The translations under genes were made by a program, and so were the position numbers. Of a stretch of 35,312 nucleotides of DNA, positions 1 to 6,603 are shown one piece after another; position 1 is the first letter of the stretch; the number at the start of each line of letters is the position of its first letter. The DNA is from Bacteroidia bacterium (GTDB taxonomy: Bacteria > Bacteroidota > Bacteroidia > Bacteroidales > UBA7960): contig REEA01000123.1 of the NCBI GenBank assembly GCA_007695305.1, positions 1 through 35,312 of the forward strand, read 5' to 3'. The notes beneath the pieces are model-generated. The model did not search any database and had not been told where the DNA came from. It saw only the letters and a program-made list of their open reading frames with translations.

Positions 1-217
1 CGAAATGTCTGCCCGGCACAATGCCCCGGCAAAACCTCATGTGCTTTGACACGGTGATGTGAATGGATGTTTTTATGGCTATGAAAAATTTACTATTCTT
101 TAACTCGTTTATACATACACAAAAACCGCACGATAATTCCACCCAGGCAGAATGTATTGTACAGGTGGAATCGCATCTATGTGCAATGCAATCATCAAAC
201 AAATATAAAAACTTTTC
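1..217. other. non-coding left edge, 3' of integrase
   Basis: I see no convincing gene here; the one short plus-strand ORF has no family resemblance and runs into the integrase. The notable element is a perfect 8-bp inverted repeat, ATTCCACC at 136-143 and GGTGGAAT at 164-171, separated by 20 bases. On the minus strand a short T run follows about ten bases beyond the second arm, so it could be a poor terminator for the integrase or a recombination-site-like dyad. Confidence 0.5.
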
Positions 218-1357
218 TTATAAATCATCAAAAGGCGATTTGATTTTTTGAACGCTCTTCTCCGATACATGCGTGTAAATCTCAGTCGTCTTACTGCTCT
301 TATGCCCCAAAAGCTCCTGGATGTAACGCAGATCCGTTCCGGCCTCCAGCAAATGCGTAGCATACGAATGCCGCAACCAATGCAAAGTAACAGGCTTTTT
401 GATACCCGCCTTCTTTAACGCACCCTTTAAAACCGCCTGCAAACTGGTCTCCGAATATGATGTGCCCGCCTTCTGACCCTCAAATAACCATACCTGCGGC
501 CTGTAGCGCCTGTAATAATCCCTTAACAAAACAATTATTTTGTCAGAAATAGAAACTACCCGGTCTTTCCTTCCCTTGGCATTTTTAACAATTAACAAGC
601 CTCGCTCGCTGTCCACATGCTCCGGCTTGAGGTTGAGCAACTCGCTGCGCCGAAGCCCGCATGCGTAAATCAAACTCAGCATAGCCTCATGCTTGATGTT
701 AGCAGGTGCCGATAGCAGCGCCCTGACCTCCCCCTTGCTCAATACATTCGGCAACTTGTGCTCGCGACGCGGACGCTCAATCTTATCAATGTCAATCTTA
801 CATTTCAAAATTTCCTTGAAAAACAACCGCATCCCATTCACCAAAATATTCTGACAGGAAAAACTTAAACCCTGAACAACCAATTCCGCATTCACATAAC
901 GAACAATGTCGTCATTCGTGATCTCCGAATATGGCTTTGTCCCCATATACTGCAGAAACCTGCCCACAGCCGAAGTGTATGCCTTTATTGTGGAATAGCT
1001 GTATCGCTTATGAATCATCCATTGCCGGAAAGCTTCCACCTCCGGAATATCCGAATACCCTGGCCCTGATACTTTTTTCCCTCCACCGGGGTCCTTCACC
1101 AACTCCCCGTCCAACCGTTTATCCGAATCAGCAGATAACCCACGGTAATCCACATACGCATGCTTTTTTAATAGACTGAAAACCTCAGATAAACGAAAAT
1201 CTTCCCTCATCACATACCAGGATCGGTCAGCCTGACTCCAAAAGGCTTTACCCCACGACTTTATGGCAGAAATAATGGCATCATCATAATAAAAACGAAT
1301 AAACACAACCTCGCGGCCCCGGACCAGGCCCGGTGCCAAATCTATCTTTTTAGACAT
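218..1357 (-). CDS. tyrosine recombinase/integrase
   Basis: Site-specific DNA recombinase of the phage-integrase/Xer superfamily, which cuts and rejoins DNA through a covalent phosphotyrosine. All catalytic positions are visible: Arg236 in GLRRSE, a probable Lys261, His326 and Arg329 in LHWLRH, His352 in LLGHK and nucleophile Tyr361 in IYTHV. A SAM-like core-binding domain occupies about residues 105-195. The first 75 residues (WSQADRSWYV region) form a HARP-like extension that I recall from many Bacteroidota integrases. The ATG at 1357 is preceded by a -7-like TATATTTG. The length of 379 aa is normal for this group. It is not an integron integrase: the IntI-specific patch is missing and no attC array is visible. 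It is not XerC or XerD in the strict sense because of the extension. Its target site is unknown. Confidence 0.93.
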   Translation of the reverse strand: MSKKIDLAPGLVRGREVVFIRFYYDDAIISAIKSWGKAFWSQADRSWYVMREDFRLSEVFSLLKKHAYVDYRGLSADSDKRLDGELVKDPGGGKKVSGPGYSDIPEVEAFRQWMIHKRYSYSTIKAYTSAVGRFLQYMGTKPYSEITNDDIVRYVNAELVVQGLSFSCQNILVNGMRLFFKEILKCKIDIDKIERPRREHKLPNVLSKGEVRALLSAPANIKHEAMLSLIYACGLRRSELLNLKPEHVDSERGLLIVKNAKGRKDRVVSISDKIIVLLRDYYRRYRPQVWLFEGQKAGTSYSETSLQAVLKGALKKAGIKKPVTLHWLRHSYATHLLEAGTDLRYIQELLGHKSSKTTEIYTHVSEKSVQKIKSPFDDL

Positions 1358-1380
1358 GACTCCTTTTTATAAAATACCCT

Positions 1381-1388
1381 CAAATATA
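1381..1388 (-). promoter_or_regulatory. candidate -7 element of integrase promoter
   Basis: On the minus strand this reads TATATTTG, matching the Bacteroidota primary-sigma -7 consensus TAnnTTTG. It lies 24 bases upstream of the integrase ATG in an AT-rich stretch. I do not see a well-spaced -33 TTG, so confidence is limited. Confidence 0.35.
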
Positions 1389-1532
1389 AAATAAATTATA
1401 ATGAATAAACATATAAAACAATTAAAAATAATTTAAAATTTTGCAGACACCTCGTCATGCTTCGCGGCTATACAGAAAATGCAAGTCCCTGCCTGTCACA
1501 ATCCAACAGGAAACTGTAAACAAAGGAAAGGG

Positions 1533-1553
1533 AAAAATGACCGGAACCCGGTC
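1533..1553 (-). terminator. candidate terminator after FISUMP lipoprotein gene
   Basis: The minus strand reads GACCGG, loop GTT, CCGGTC, then ATTTTTCCC: a 6-bp GC-rich stem with a 3-base loop and a following T run. It lies about 100 bases beyond the stop of the lipoprotein gene. A second hairpin (GCAGTGC at 1562-1568 with GCACTGC at 1584-1590) sits just before it. Confidence 0.5.
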
Positions 1554-1656
1554 CATTCAGAGCAGTGCTGAAAAAACAGTCCGGCACTGCCCATGAAACA
1601 ACCAGGCCGGCCCCGATAAGAAAAGAATCATGAAGAACGTCAGAAAGCAGGTAAAA

Positions 1657-2418
1657 CTATTTTATACAACGCACCGAAAACCCATTTGCCTTATCTGCAT
1701 CGGTGCGGTAAACATCTCCGGTACCGAAATGAATGCCCCGAAACCAGGCACGATCTTCCACACGTTCCGAGGCCGACCACCAGAGGCCATCTCTGCCAAT
1801 TTGGTCGTAAACGCCGGCAGCATGCCGCCTTCCACCCGGAAGGGCAGCAAATCCAAACTTGTCATAACCGGCATGGATTGTATGAAACATCCACCTGGGA
1901 TGGTCTTTGGGCTGAGACCTCGTTGACTTTAAAGCATTGCCGGCACCTTCAGGCTCCGGGGTTTCGTTTGGATGCCCACGCGAAACAACAAAGTCAACCA
2001 GTTTTGTCCAATCCTCGTCAAGGGGTATGCGCCATCCCTCCGGACACAATCCCCTCTCATCGGCAATGGCATACCAGTTATACAACTTACCATACGCCTC
2101 AACCATCTCTTCGGGAGAATCAAGGCCTTCCGCAGCCTCATGTGTATGATCGTAAATGGCTAATGCCCCCTCTGTGGTACTTTGCCAATCCGCATGATTC
2201 AGATCTGACAATAGCTCTGAACCATCTCTGTACCTGGTCACACGAAGATTTTCCGCCATCCATATCTGATTGCCAATGGTCACCGTCTTGTATTCATTGC
2301 CATCAATGTCGGTAACGTTACCAAACGTTGGCCTGGTGTCATCATCACTGCAACCGGAAGCAAAAAACAGCGACAAAACAATCATCGCCACAGGATAAAA
2401 TAAAGCATTTCGTTTCAT
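1657..2418 (-). CDS. FISUMP-domain lipoprotein
   Basis: Predicted surface or periplasmic lipoprotein carrying the Fibrobacter succinogenes major paralogous domain, a C-type-lectin-like fold whose general function is unknown. The signal peptide ends in ASGC with lipid-attachment Cys23. The family hallmarks follow in order: DIDGNEYKTVTIGNQIWMAENL near residues 35-56, YGKLYNWYA, GLCPEGWRIP, WWSASE and a terminal GFSVRCIK. I place the start at the ATG at 2418, which opens directly into the signal peptide; a longer in-frame TTG start at 2445 would only add charged residues. The length of 253 aa is ordinary. FISUMP/C-lectin domains also serve as variable proteins in diversity-generating retroelements, but no reverse transcriptase is in this window. 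It stands alone between the hcp cassette and the integrase. Confidence 0.88.
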   Translation of the reverse strand: MKRNALFYPVAMIVLSLFFASGCSDDDTRPTFGNVTDIDGNEYKTVTIGNQIWMAENLRVTRYRDGSELLSDLNHADWQSTTEGALAIYDHTHEAAEGLDSPEEMVEAYGKLYNWYAIADERGLCPEGWRIPLDEDWTKLVDFVVSRGHPNETPEPEGAGNALKSTRSQPKDHPRWMFHTIHAGYDKFGFAALPGGRRHAAGVYDQIGRDGLWWSASERVEDRAWFRGIHFGTGDVYRTDADKANGFSVRCIK

Positions 2419-2462
2419 GGCTTTCTTTTTTTTTGTGATTCTCAACCACCAGTCCGTAAACG

Positions 2463-2491
2463 AAAATTTGCCGGTTTAATTATGCCGGCAA
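2463..2491 (-). terminator. candidate terminator or leader hairpin, 3' of hcp
   Basis: A perfect 7-bp inverted repeat, TTGCCGG at 2468-2474 and CCGGCAA at 2485-2491, with a 10-base AT loop. On the minus strand a short ATTTT follows. It is about 120 bases past the hcp stop and 50 bases before the lipoprotein ATG, so it could end the hcp transcript or lie in the lipoprotein leader. Confidence 0.4.
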
Positions 2492-2612
2492 TACATACCC
2501 CCAAACAGGAAATCACAAAATGGTTTTACTTCCAGTAAATGTTTGAGCGGCCTTTAAAAGGGGTCGGGCGGCCAGTGAAGGCACACCGGCTCGCCACTAC
2601 CCCCGGAAAGCT

Positions 2613-4277
2613 TTAGCTTTCACCCAGCAAAACCTTCATGTCTTCATCAACTGTTTGAATACCCGTGATGCCGAACTTTTCCACCAGCACATTCGCCACA
2701 TTTGCCGACAGAAATGCCGGCAGGGTGGGGCCGAGGTGAATGTTCTTCACACCGAGATATAGCAGGGCCAGCAAAACAATCACCGCCTTCTGCTCATACC
2801 ATGCAATGTTGTAAGCAATGGGCAGCTCATTGATGTCGTTGAGTTCAAACACTTCCTTTAGCTTCATGGCTATGACCGCCAACGAATAGCTGTCGTTGCA
2901 TTGTCCGGCATCCAGCACACGCGGTATGCCGCCTATGTCGCCCAAAGGCAGCTTGTTGTAGCGATACTTGGCGCATCCGGCAGTGAGGATAACCGTGTCT
3001 GCCGGCAGCGCTTCAGCAAACGCTGTATAGTAATCACGGCTTTTCATGCGCCCGTCACAACCCGCCATCACAAAAAATTTCCGAATCGCGCCCGACTTTA
3101 CCGCATCCACGACCTTGTCGGCCAGTTGCATCACCTGGTTGTGCGCAAAACCACCGATAATTTCGCCCTTTTCAATTTCTACGGGCGGCTCACAACGTTT
3201 TGCATGTTCAATCACCTCTGAGAAATCCTTGCGACCGCCTTCTGCTCTTTCCGGAATATGCCTCGCACCGGCCAATCCTGATGATCCGGTGGTGTAAATA
3301 CGATCGGCATAAGTGGCACTTTTTAACGGGGGAACGATACAATTGGTGGTAAACAGAACAGGACCGTTGAACTTTTCGAACTCTTCGCGCTGCTTCCACC
3401 AGGAATTTCCATAATTGCCAACAAAATGATCATACTTTTTAAAGGCAGGATAATAATTGGCCGGCAGCATCTCACTGTGGGTGTAAACATCTACGCCGGT
3501 TCCTTTTGTCTGCTCCAGCAAATCTTCCATGTCGCGCAAATCGTGACCGCTGATAAGGATTCCGGGATTGTTTCGCACACCAATGTTCACCTTTGTGATT
3601 TCCGGGTTGCCATATGTGCTGGTATGGGCTTTGTCTAACAAAGCCATCACCTCAACTCCGTATTTGCCACACTCCAAAACAAGGCCGGTCAGTTCATCCG
3701 CACTCAGTTTGTCATCCAGCGTTGCTGCCAACCCCTTTTGCATAAAGGCATTCACCTCTTCATTGGTGAAACCCAGGTTCCCGGCATGCTCGGCATAAGC
3801 TGCCATCCCTTTGATCCCATAAGTGATCAATTCACGCAGCGACCGGACATCCTCATTTTCGGTCATCTGCAACACGCCAACCTGCTGTGCCCTTCTTTCA
3901 TACTCGCCGGGAGTATAGGCACTCCAGCGGGCAGCCTCCGGCATATCCTCCTTGCTGATGTGTATGCCGGCATCTTCCATACGGTTCTCCAGGTCTGTAC
4001 GCATGGCAAAACCTTCACGGATCTTGTCAATAAAACGTTCTTTGTCGAAGTTGGCATTGGTGATGGTCATAAACAACCCCTCCTGGATAAACCGGTCTTC
4101 GGCCGGGGTTTCAACACCCTCTTCACGGGCAAGGTTGGTGTACACCGACATGCCCTTCAAAAAATACATCATTACATCCTGAATACCGGCTACTTCCGGT
4201 TCTTTGCCACATACACCCTTTATGGTGCATCCTGTGCCTTTTGCGGCTTCCTGACATTGAAAACAAAACATGCTCAT
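2613..4277 (-). CDS. hcp: hydroxylamine reductase / hybrid cluster protein
   Basis: Cytoplasmic iron-sulfur enzyme. The family was named for reducing hydroxylamine to ammonia and is now mainly linked to nitric oxide reduction and protein S-nitrosylation. The N-terminal cubane cluster motif has Cys5, Cys8, Cys17 and Cys23. Every ligand of the hybrid Fe-S-O cluster is recognisable: His245, Glu269, Cys313, Cys407 (persulfide site, AGCDGR), Cys435 (TAGCAKY), Cys460 (GQCNDS), Glu495 and Lys497. These sit exactly one residue after their Desulfovibrio vulgaris counterparts as I recall them. The length of 554 aa and the presence of the middle domain fit class I Hcp. The gene is last in an operon behind a bi-cluster ferredoxin-like gene (69-base gap) and an Rrf2 regulator. 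The proposed electron-donor role of the middle gene is inference. Confidence 0.97.
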   Translation of the reverse strand: MSMFCFQCQEAAKGTGCTIKGVCGKEPEVAGIQDVMMYFLKGMSVYTNLAREEGVETPAEDRFIQEGLFMTITNANFDKERFIDKIREGFAMRTDLENRMEDAGIHISKEDMPEAARWSAYTPGEYERRAQQVGVLQMTENEDVRSLRELITYGIKGMAAYAEHAGNLGFTNEEVNAFMQKGLAATLDDKLSADELTGLVLECGKYGVEVMALLDKAHTSTYGNPEITKVNIGVRNNPGILISGHDLRDMEDLLEQTKGTGVDVYTHSEMLPANYYPAFKKYDHFVGNYGNSWWKQREEFEKFNGPVLFTTNCIVPPLKSATYADRIYTTGSSGLAGARHIPERAEGGRKDFSEVIEHAKRCEPPVEIEKGEIIGGFAHNQVMQLADKVVDAVKSGAIRKFFVMAGCDGRMKSRDYYTAFAEALPADTVILTAGCAKYRYNKLPLGDIGGIPRVLDAGQCNDSYSLAVIAMKLKEVFELNDINELPIAYNIAWYEQKAVIVLLALLYLGVKNIHLGPTLPAFLSANVANVLVEKFGITGIQTVDEDMKVLLGES

Positions 4278-4346
4278 CTTTCTATGTTTTTTGGTTTATA
4301 AAATGGTTTTTGAATGATTGCTGTTGATTGATATGATCTAATGGGA

Positions 4347-5327
4347 TTAAATCCACTGCTCATCAATGACTTCCCCCCTGAGGCTTACCTTGATGGCTTT
4401 TACAGGCACTTTTCTGCCGGCCTTTTCAGTGGCTTGTTTGGCCAGTTGCAGCAAGCCTGTGCAGCACGGGACTTCCATCACCATCACCGTCAGGGTGTTG
4501 ATTTCCGCCTGGTTGATCATGGCTGTAAGTTTTTCTATGTACAGCTCTTTGTTGTGGTCAAGCTTCGGACAGGCGATGGCCAGCCCTTTCCCTTTCAGAT
4601 GTTTTGAGTGAAAGTCGCCCATGGCGAAAGCCACGCAATCAGCAGCCAGCAAAACATCCGCCTTCCTGAAATAAGGCGCCTGGGGATTTACAAGATGCAT
4701 TTGCACGGGCCACTGCCGAAGCTCCGAGGGCTGTCCGGCGCTGTGTCCATGCGGCTCCGAGATTGTCGCCACAGCAGCCGGGGCAGAAATGTTGTCGGCA
4801 AACTGCATCATGCGCGCCCCCGGACAGCCTCCTCCGCCGTGGGCATGCTGACCATGACCGTTGCCATGTTTGTGTCCGGAAAAAGTCATACCGGCATCTT
4901 CTGCCTGCCTCCCCGGATGTTCATTATTCTTCTCATCCATATTGTTTGTTTCTTTTGGATATTCCTTTAATCTGGATAAATCAATGTCGGGCTTGTGTTC
5001 CCTGATGTAACGGATACCCTGTTCCACAAACTCCCGTTGGTTGTGCTCAATCAGGTGATTCAGGTGCGCCAGTACCGTGGCTGCCCCTTTTGGCGCAATG
5101 CGTTCCATCACCCTGATCTCATCATAGGGCTCCGCCTCCCTTTCCTCAAGGGTTATGGCCCCAACCGGGCATTCCGGAATGCATGCTCCCAGACCGTCAC
5201 AATACAGGTCACTGATCATGCGCGCCTTGCCGTCAATCATTTGCAATGCCCCTTCATGACATCCTTCAACGCACAGGCCGCACCCGTTGCAAAGCTCTTC
5301 ATCTATTTTAATTATTGTCCTTTTCAT
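4347..5327 (-). CDS. 4Fe-4S dicluster protein, probable Hcp partner
   Basis: Ferredoxin-like protein probably carrying two 4Fe-4S clusters and, by position, feeding electrons to Hcp. The first motif is Cys13, Cys16, Cys19, Cys23 (CNGCGLCVEGC). The second is Cys43, Cys49, Cys53 in the CDGLGACIPECP form. Residues about 70-125 look helical. They are followed by a low-complexity linker rich in His and Gly (about 148-170, HGNGHGQHAHGG), and then by a C-terminal domain of roughly 120 residues with Cys231, Cys253 and the CysCys pair 288-289. The ATG at 5327 is the only sensible start. A protein of 326 aa is much larger than a simple ferredoxin, and the C-terminal domain could be an additional redox or metal-binding unit. 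The order Rrf2, this gene, hcp on one strand suggests a single stress-response unit. Confidence 0.85.
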   Translation of the reverse strand: MKRTIIKIDEELCNGCGLCVEGCHEGALQMIDGKARMISDLYCDGLGACIPECPVGAITLEEREAEPYDEIRVMERIAPKGAATVLAHLNHLIEHNQREFVEQGIRYIREHKPDIDLSRLKEYPKETNNMDEKNNEHPGRQAEDAGMTFSGHKHGNGHGQHAHGGGGCPGARMMQFADNISAPAAVATISEPHGHSAGQPSELRQWPVQMHLVNPQAPYFRKADVLLAADCVAFAMGDFHSKHLKGKGLAIACPKLDHNKELYIEKLTAMINQAEINTLTVMVMEVPCCTGLLQLAKQATEKAGRKVPVKAIKVSLRGEVIDEQWI

Positions 5328-5388
5328 TTGTTTATAATTTTGTAACTATTTGTTGTTTAGTTTTTTGTGATTGTGTTTAAGCTGCCCT

Positions 5389-5784
5389 CTACATCATAGC
5401 CAAACTTTTACTTTCCATATACTGCCTGAACTCCTCGGTGAACCTCTTGTCAATTCCACCAAAAATGCAGTGTTTAACCGGGCAGTTCGGACAGTCCATC
5501 CGGCAATCGCTTTCTGATAAATCACCTTCTATAAGTCGGTAAATATCCATCAAACTGATCTCCTCTGCCTTCTTTCCAAGGCGAAAACCACCACCCGGAC
5601 CGCGTGTAGAAGTCAGATAATGATTTTTCGCGAGCAGCTGCAATACCTTGGACGTGTGGTTTTTTGAAAAACCTGTCTGTTCGGCTATCTGTTGTGCGTT
5701 CAGCAAGCTTTGGCTCCTGGCAACAACCGACATGCTATGAATCGCAATGCTGGCCGCTTCTGATATTTTAAAAACATTTCCCAT
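5389..5784 (-). CDS. Rrf2-family Fe-S transcriptional regulator
   Basis: DNA-binding repressor or sensor of the Rrf2 family (relatives: IscR, NsrR, CymR). An N-terminal winged helix (about residues 7-70, LNAQQIAEQTGFSKNHTSKVL and TSTRGPGGGFRL) is followed by a Cys-rich sensor loop with Cys94, Cys98, Cys101 and Cys106 that would hold an iron-sulfur cluster. At 131 aa it has the standard length. It is the first gene of the operon, 61 bases before the ferredoxin-like gene, so it probably controls its own transcript and hcp in response to nitric oxide or oxidants. A dyad overlaps its expected transcription start. Whether it is a true NsrR is unproven: the spacing of four cysteines differs from the three-cysteine NsrR pattern. 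Confidence 0.92.
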   Translation of the reverse strand: MGNVFKISEAASIAIHSMSVVARSQSLLNAQQIAEQTGFSKNHTSKVLQLLAKNHYLTSTRGPGGGFRLGKKAEEISLMDIYRLIEGDLSESDCRMDCPNCPVKHCIFGGIDKRFTEEFRQYMESKSLAMM

Positions 5785-5799
5785 ATAAAAAGAAAAACA

Positions 5800-5844
5800 G
5801 TATTTGAATACGCAAAAGTATGAATGATTTTTCTAACAAACAAA
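5800..5844 (-). promoter_or_regulatory. promoter and operator-like dyad of the rrf2-hcp operon
   Basis: On the minus strand a -33 TTTG (5844-5841) is followed after 20 bases by a -7 TACTTTTG (5820-5813), a good match to the Bacteroidota sigma-A promoter. A perfect dyad GTATTTGAATAC (5800-5811) sits where transcription should begin, between the -7 box and the ATG at 5784. This is a natural position for a repressor site, and autoregulation by the Rrf2 protein is the likeliest reading. Confidence 0.55.
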
Positions 5845-5940
5845 TATTTCGGTATTTATTATCTTAAATAAACAAAAAATTTCAGGCTTTATGTGGGAAA
5901 TATTATAGTAGAATGCAATAAACCAGCTGGATAAAGGAAT

Positions 5941-5967
5941 AAAAACCCCGCCGGTACAACCGGCGGG
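5941..5967 (-). terminator. rho-independent terminator
   Basis: A perfect 9-bp stem, CCCGCCGGT at 5947-5955 and ACCGGCGGG at 5959-5967, has a 3-base loop. On the minus strand it is followed by G and TTTTT (5945-5941). It lies about 54 bases past the stop of the small secreted protein gene at 6021, so it should end that transcript and separate it from the hcp operon promoter. Confidence 0.85.
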
Positions 5968-6020
5968 AAAAACCAACATGAACAAAAAAATGTAAGGCTT
6001 AAACAATCTTATATCCAGGC

Positions 6021-6359
6021 TTACTTTTTCTCAATTTTGCATGCCTTGTGCAAATCAAAGGGCTGGAGATATTCGGCTTCGTTTTTGAATGCTTTCTGCA
6101 CTTCTGCAGGAATGGGATCTTCGGTCTCAGGTGTAAACATGTCTGTGAGATCATAAATCTGATAAACTGCTCTTTTCTTTTGGCATTGAATTGCCGATTT
6201 AATTACTGCAGGGATCGCTTCCTCGGCTTCTGCTTTCATTGGCTGAATTAACGTTCTGCCAAGTTTGTCAGTAAATACCAGGTTTCTGTTGGGATTTGCA
6301 TTTGCCATTGAAATGCTGAAGATGATGGCTGCTGCGGTGATCATTATTCGTGTTTTCAT
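6021..6359 (-). CDS. small secreted protein, unknown function
   Basis: A 112-residue protein that I do not recognise. An N-terminal signal peptide is clear (MKTRIMITAAAIIFSISMANA, probable cleavage after residue 21). The mature part of about 90 residues is polar and contains two cysteines, in IQCQKK and HKACKIEKK, that could form a disulfide. Acidic and proline patches (TPETEDPIPAEV) and the final KIEKK give it no obvious membrane segment. The ATG at 6359 is well placed for the signal peptide. The gene is monocistronic, ends in a strong terminator and diverges from an orphan sigma-54 response regulator across 244 bases containing a perfect palindrome. That regulator may control it, which is inference from layout only. 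Confidence 0.7.
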   Translation of the reverse strand: MKTRIMITAAAIIFSISMANANPNRNLVFTDKLGRTLIQPMKAEAEEAIPAVIKSAIQCQKKRAVYQIYDLTDMFTPETEDPIPAEVQKAFKNEAEYLQPFDLHKACKIEKK

Positions 6360-6501
6360 GACTTAAAGACTTTTATGATGAATATTTTGCGTTTTCTTTT
6401 TCAGGTTCACCCAATGTATTACCACATCTATGCCATAAAGTATTATATGCTGATAAACAGTAATTTATGATGAGTTTCTCATATTGTACCAACATAAAAA
6501 A

Positions 6502-6517
6502 TGTACGCTGGCGTACA
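6502..6517. promoter_or_regulatory. 16-bp perfect palindrome, operator-like
   Basis: TGTACGC-TG-GCGTACA is a perfect inverted repeat with two central bases. It lies in the divergent region between the small secreted protein gene and the response regulator gene. It is centred about 50 bases upstream of the regulator's -7 box and about 150 bases upstream of the start of the secreted-protein gene. Placement and symmetry suit binding of a dimeric helix-turn-helix protein, perhaps the Fis-type domain of the neighbouring regulator. Confidence 0.55.
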
Positions 6518-6558
6518 CCTTTTCTGCATTATCGAACATAATATTCATACATTTTTTA

Positions 6559-6566
6559 TATCTTTG
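6559..6566 (+). promoter_or_regulatory. candidate -7 element of response regulator promoter
   Basis: TATCTTTG matches the Bacteroidota -7 consensus TAnnTTTG and lies 37 bases before the ATG at 6604. No convincing -33 TTG is seen at the usual distance, so an activator bound at the upstream palindrome might be needed. No sigma-54 -24/-12 promoter was found in this region on either strand. Confidence 0.45.
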
Positions 6567-6603
6567 GTTGTAGTCATTATTCCACACATATACTCAGTTT
6601 CCC

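Noticed and set aside
1686-2315. Plus-strand ORF of 209 codons
   Set aside because: It is antisense to the FISUMP lipoprotein gene, whose family motifs are clear, and its translation has no recognisable domain.
218-2418. Integron or diversity-generating retroelement
   Set aside because: The integrase lacks the IntI patch, no attC-like array is visible, and no reverse transcriptase or template repeat accompanies the FISUMP gene in this window.
3738-4301. Plus-strand ORF of 187 codons
   Set aside because: Antisense shadow of hcp; the Hcp frame holds all cluster ligands.
6360-6603. Sigma-54 -24/-12 promoter near the NtrC-type regulator
   Set aside because: The only partial match, TGGCAT on the minus strand near 6430, lacks a TTGC-type -12 element at the right distance.
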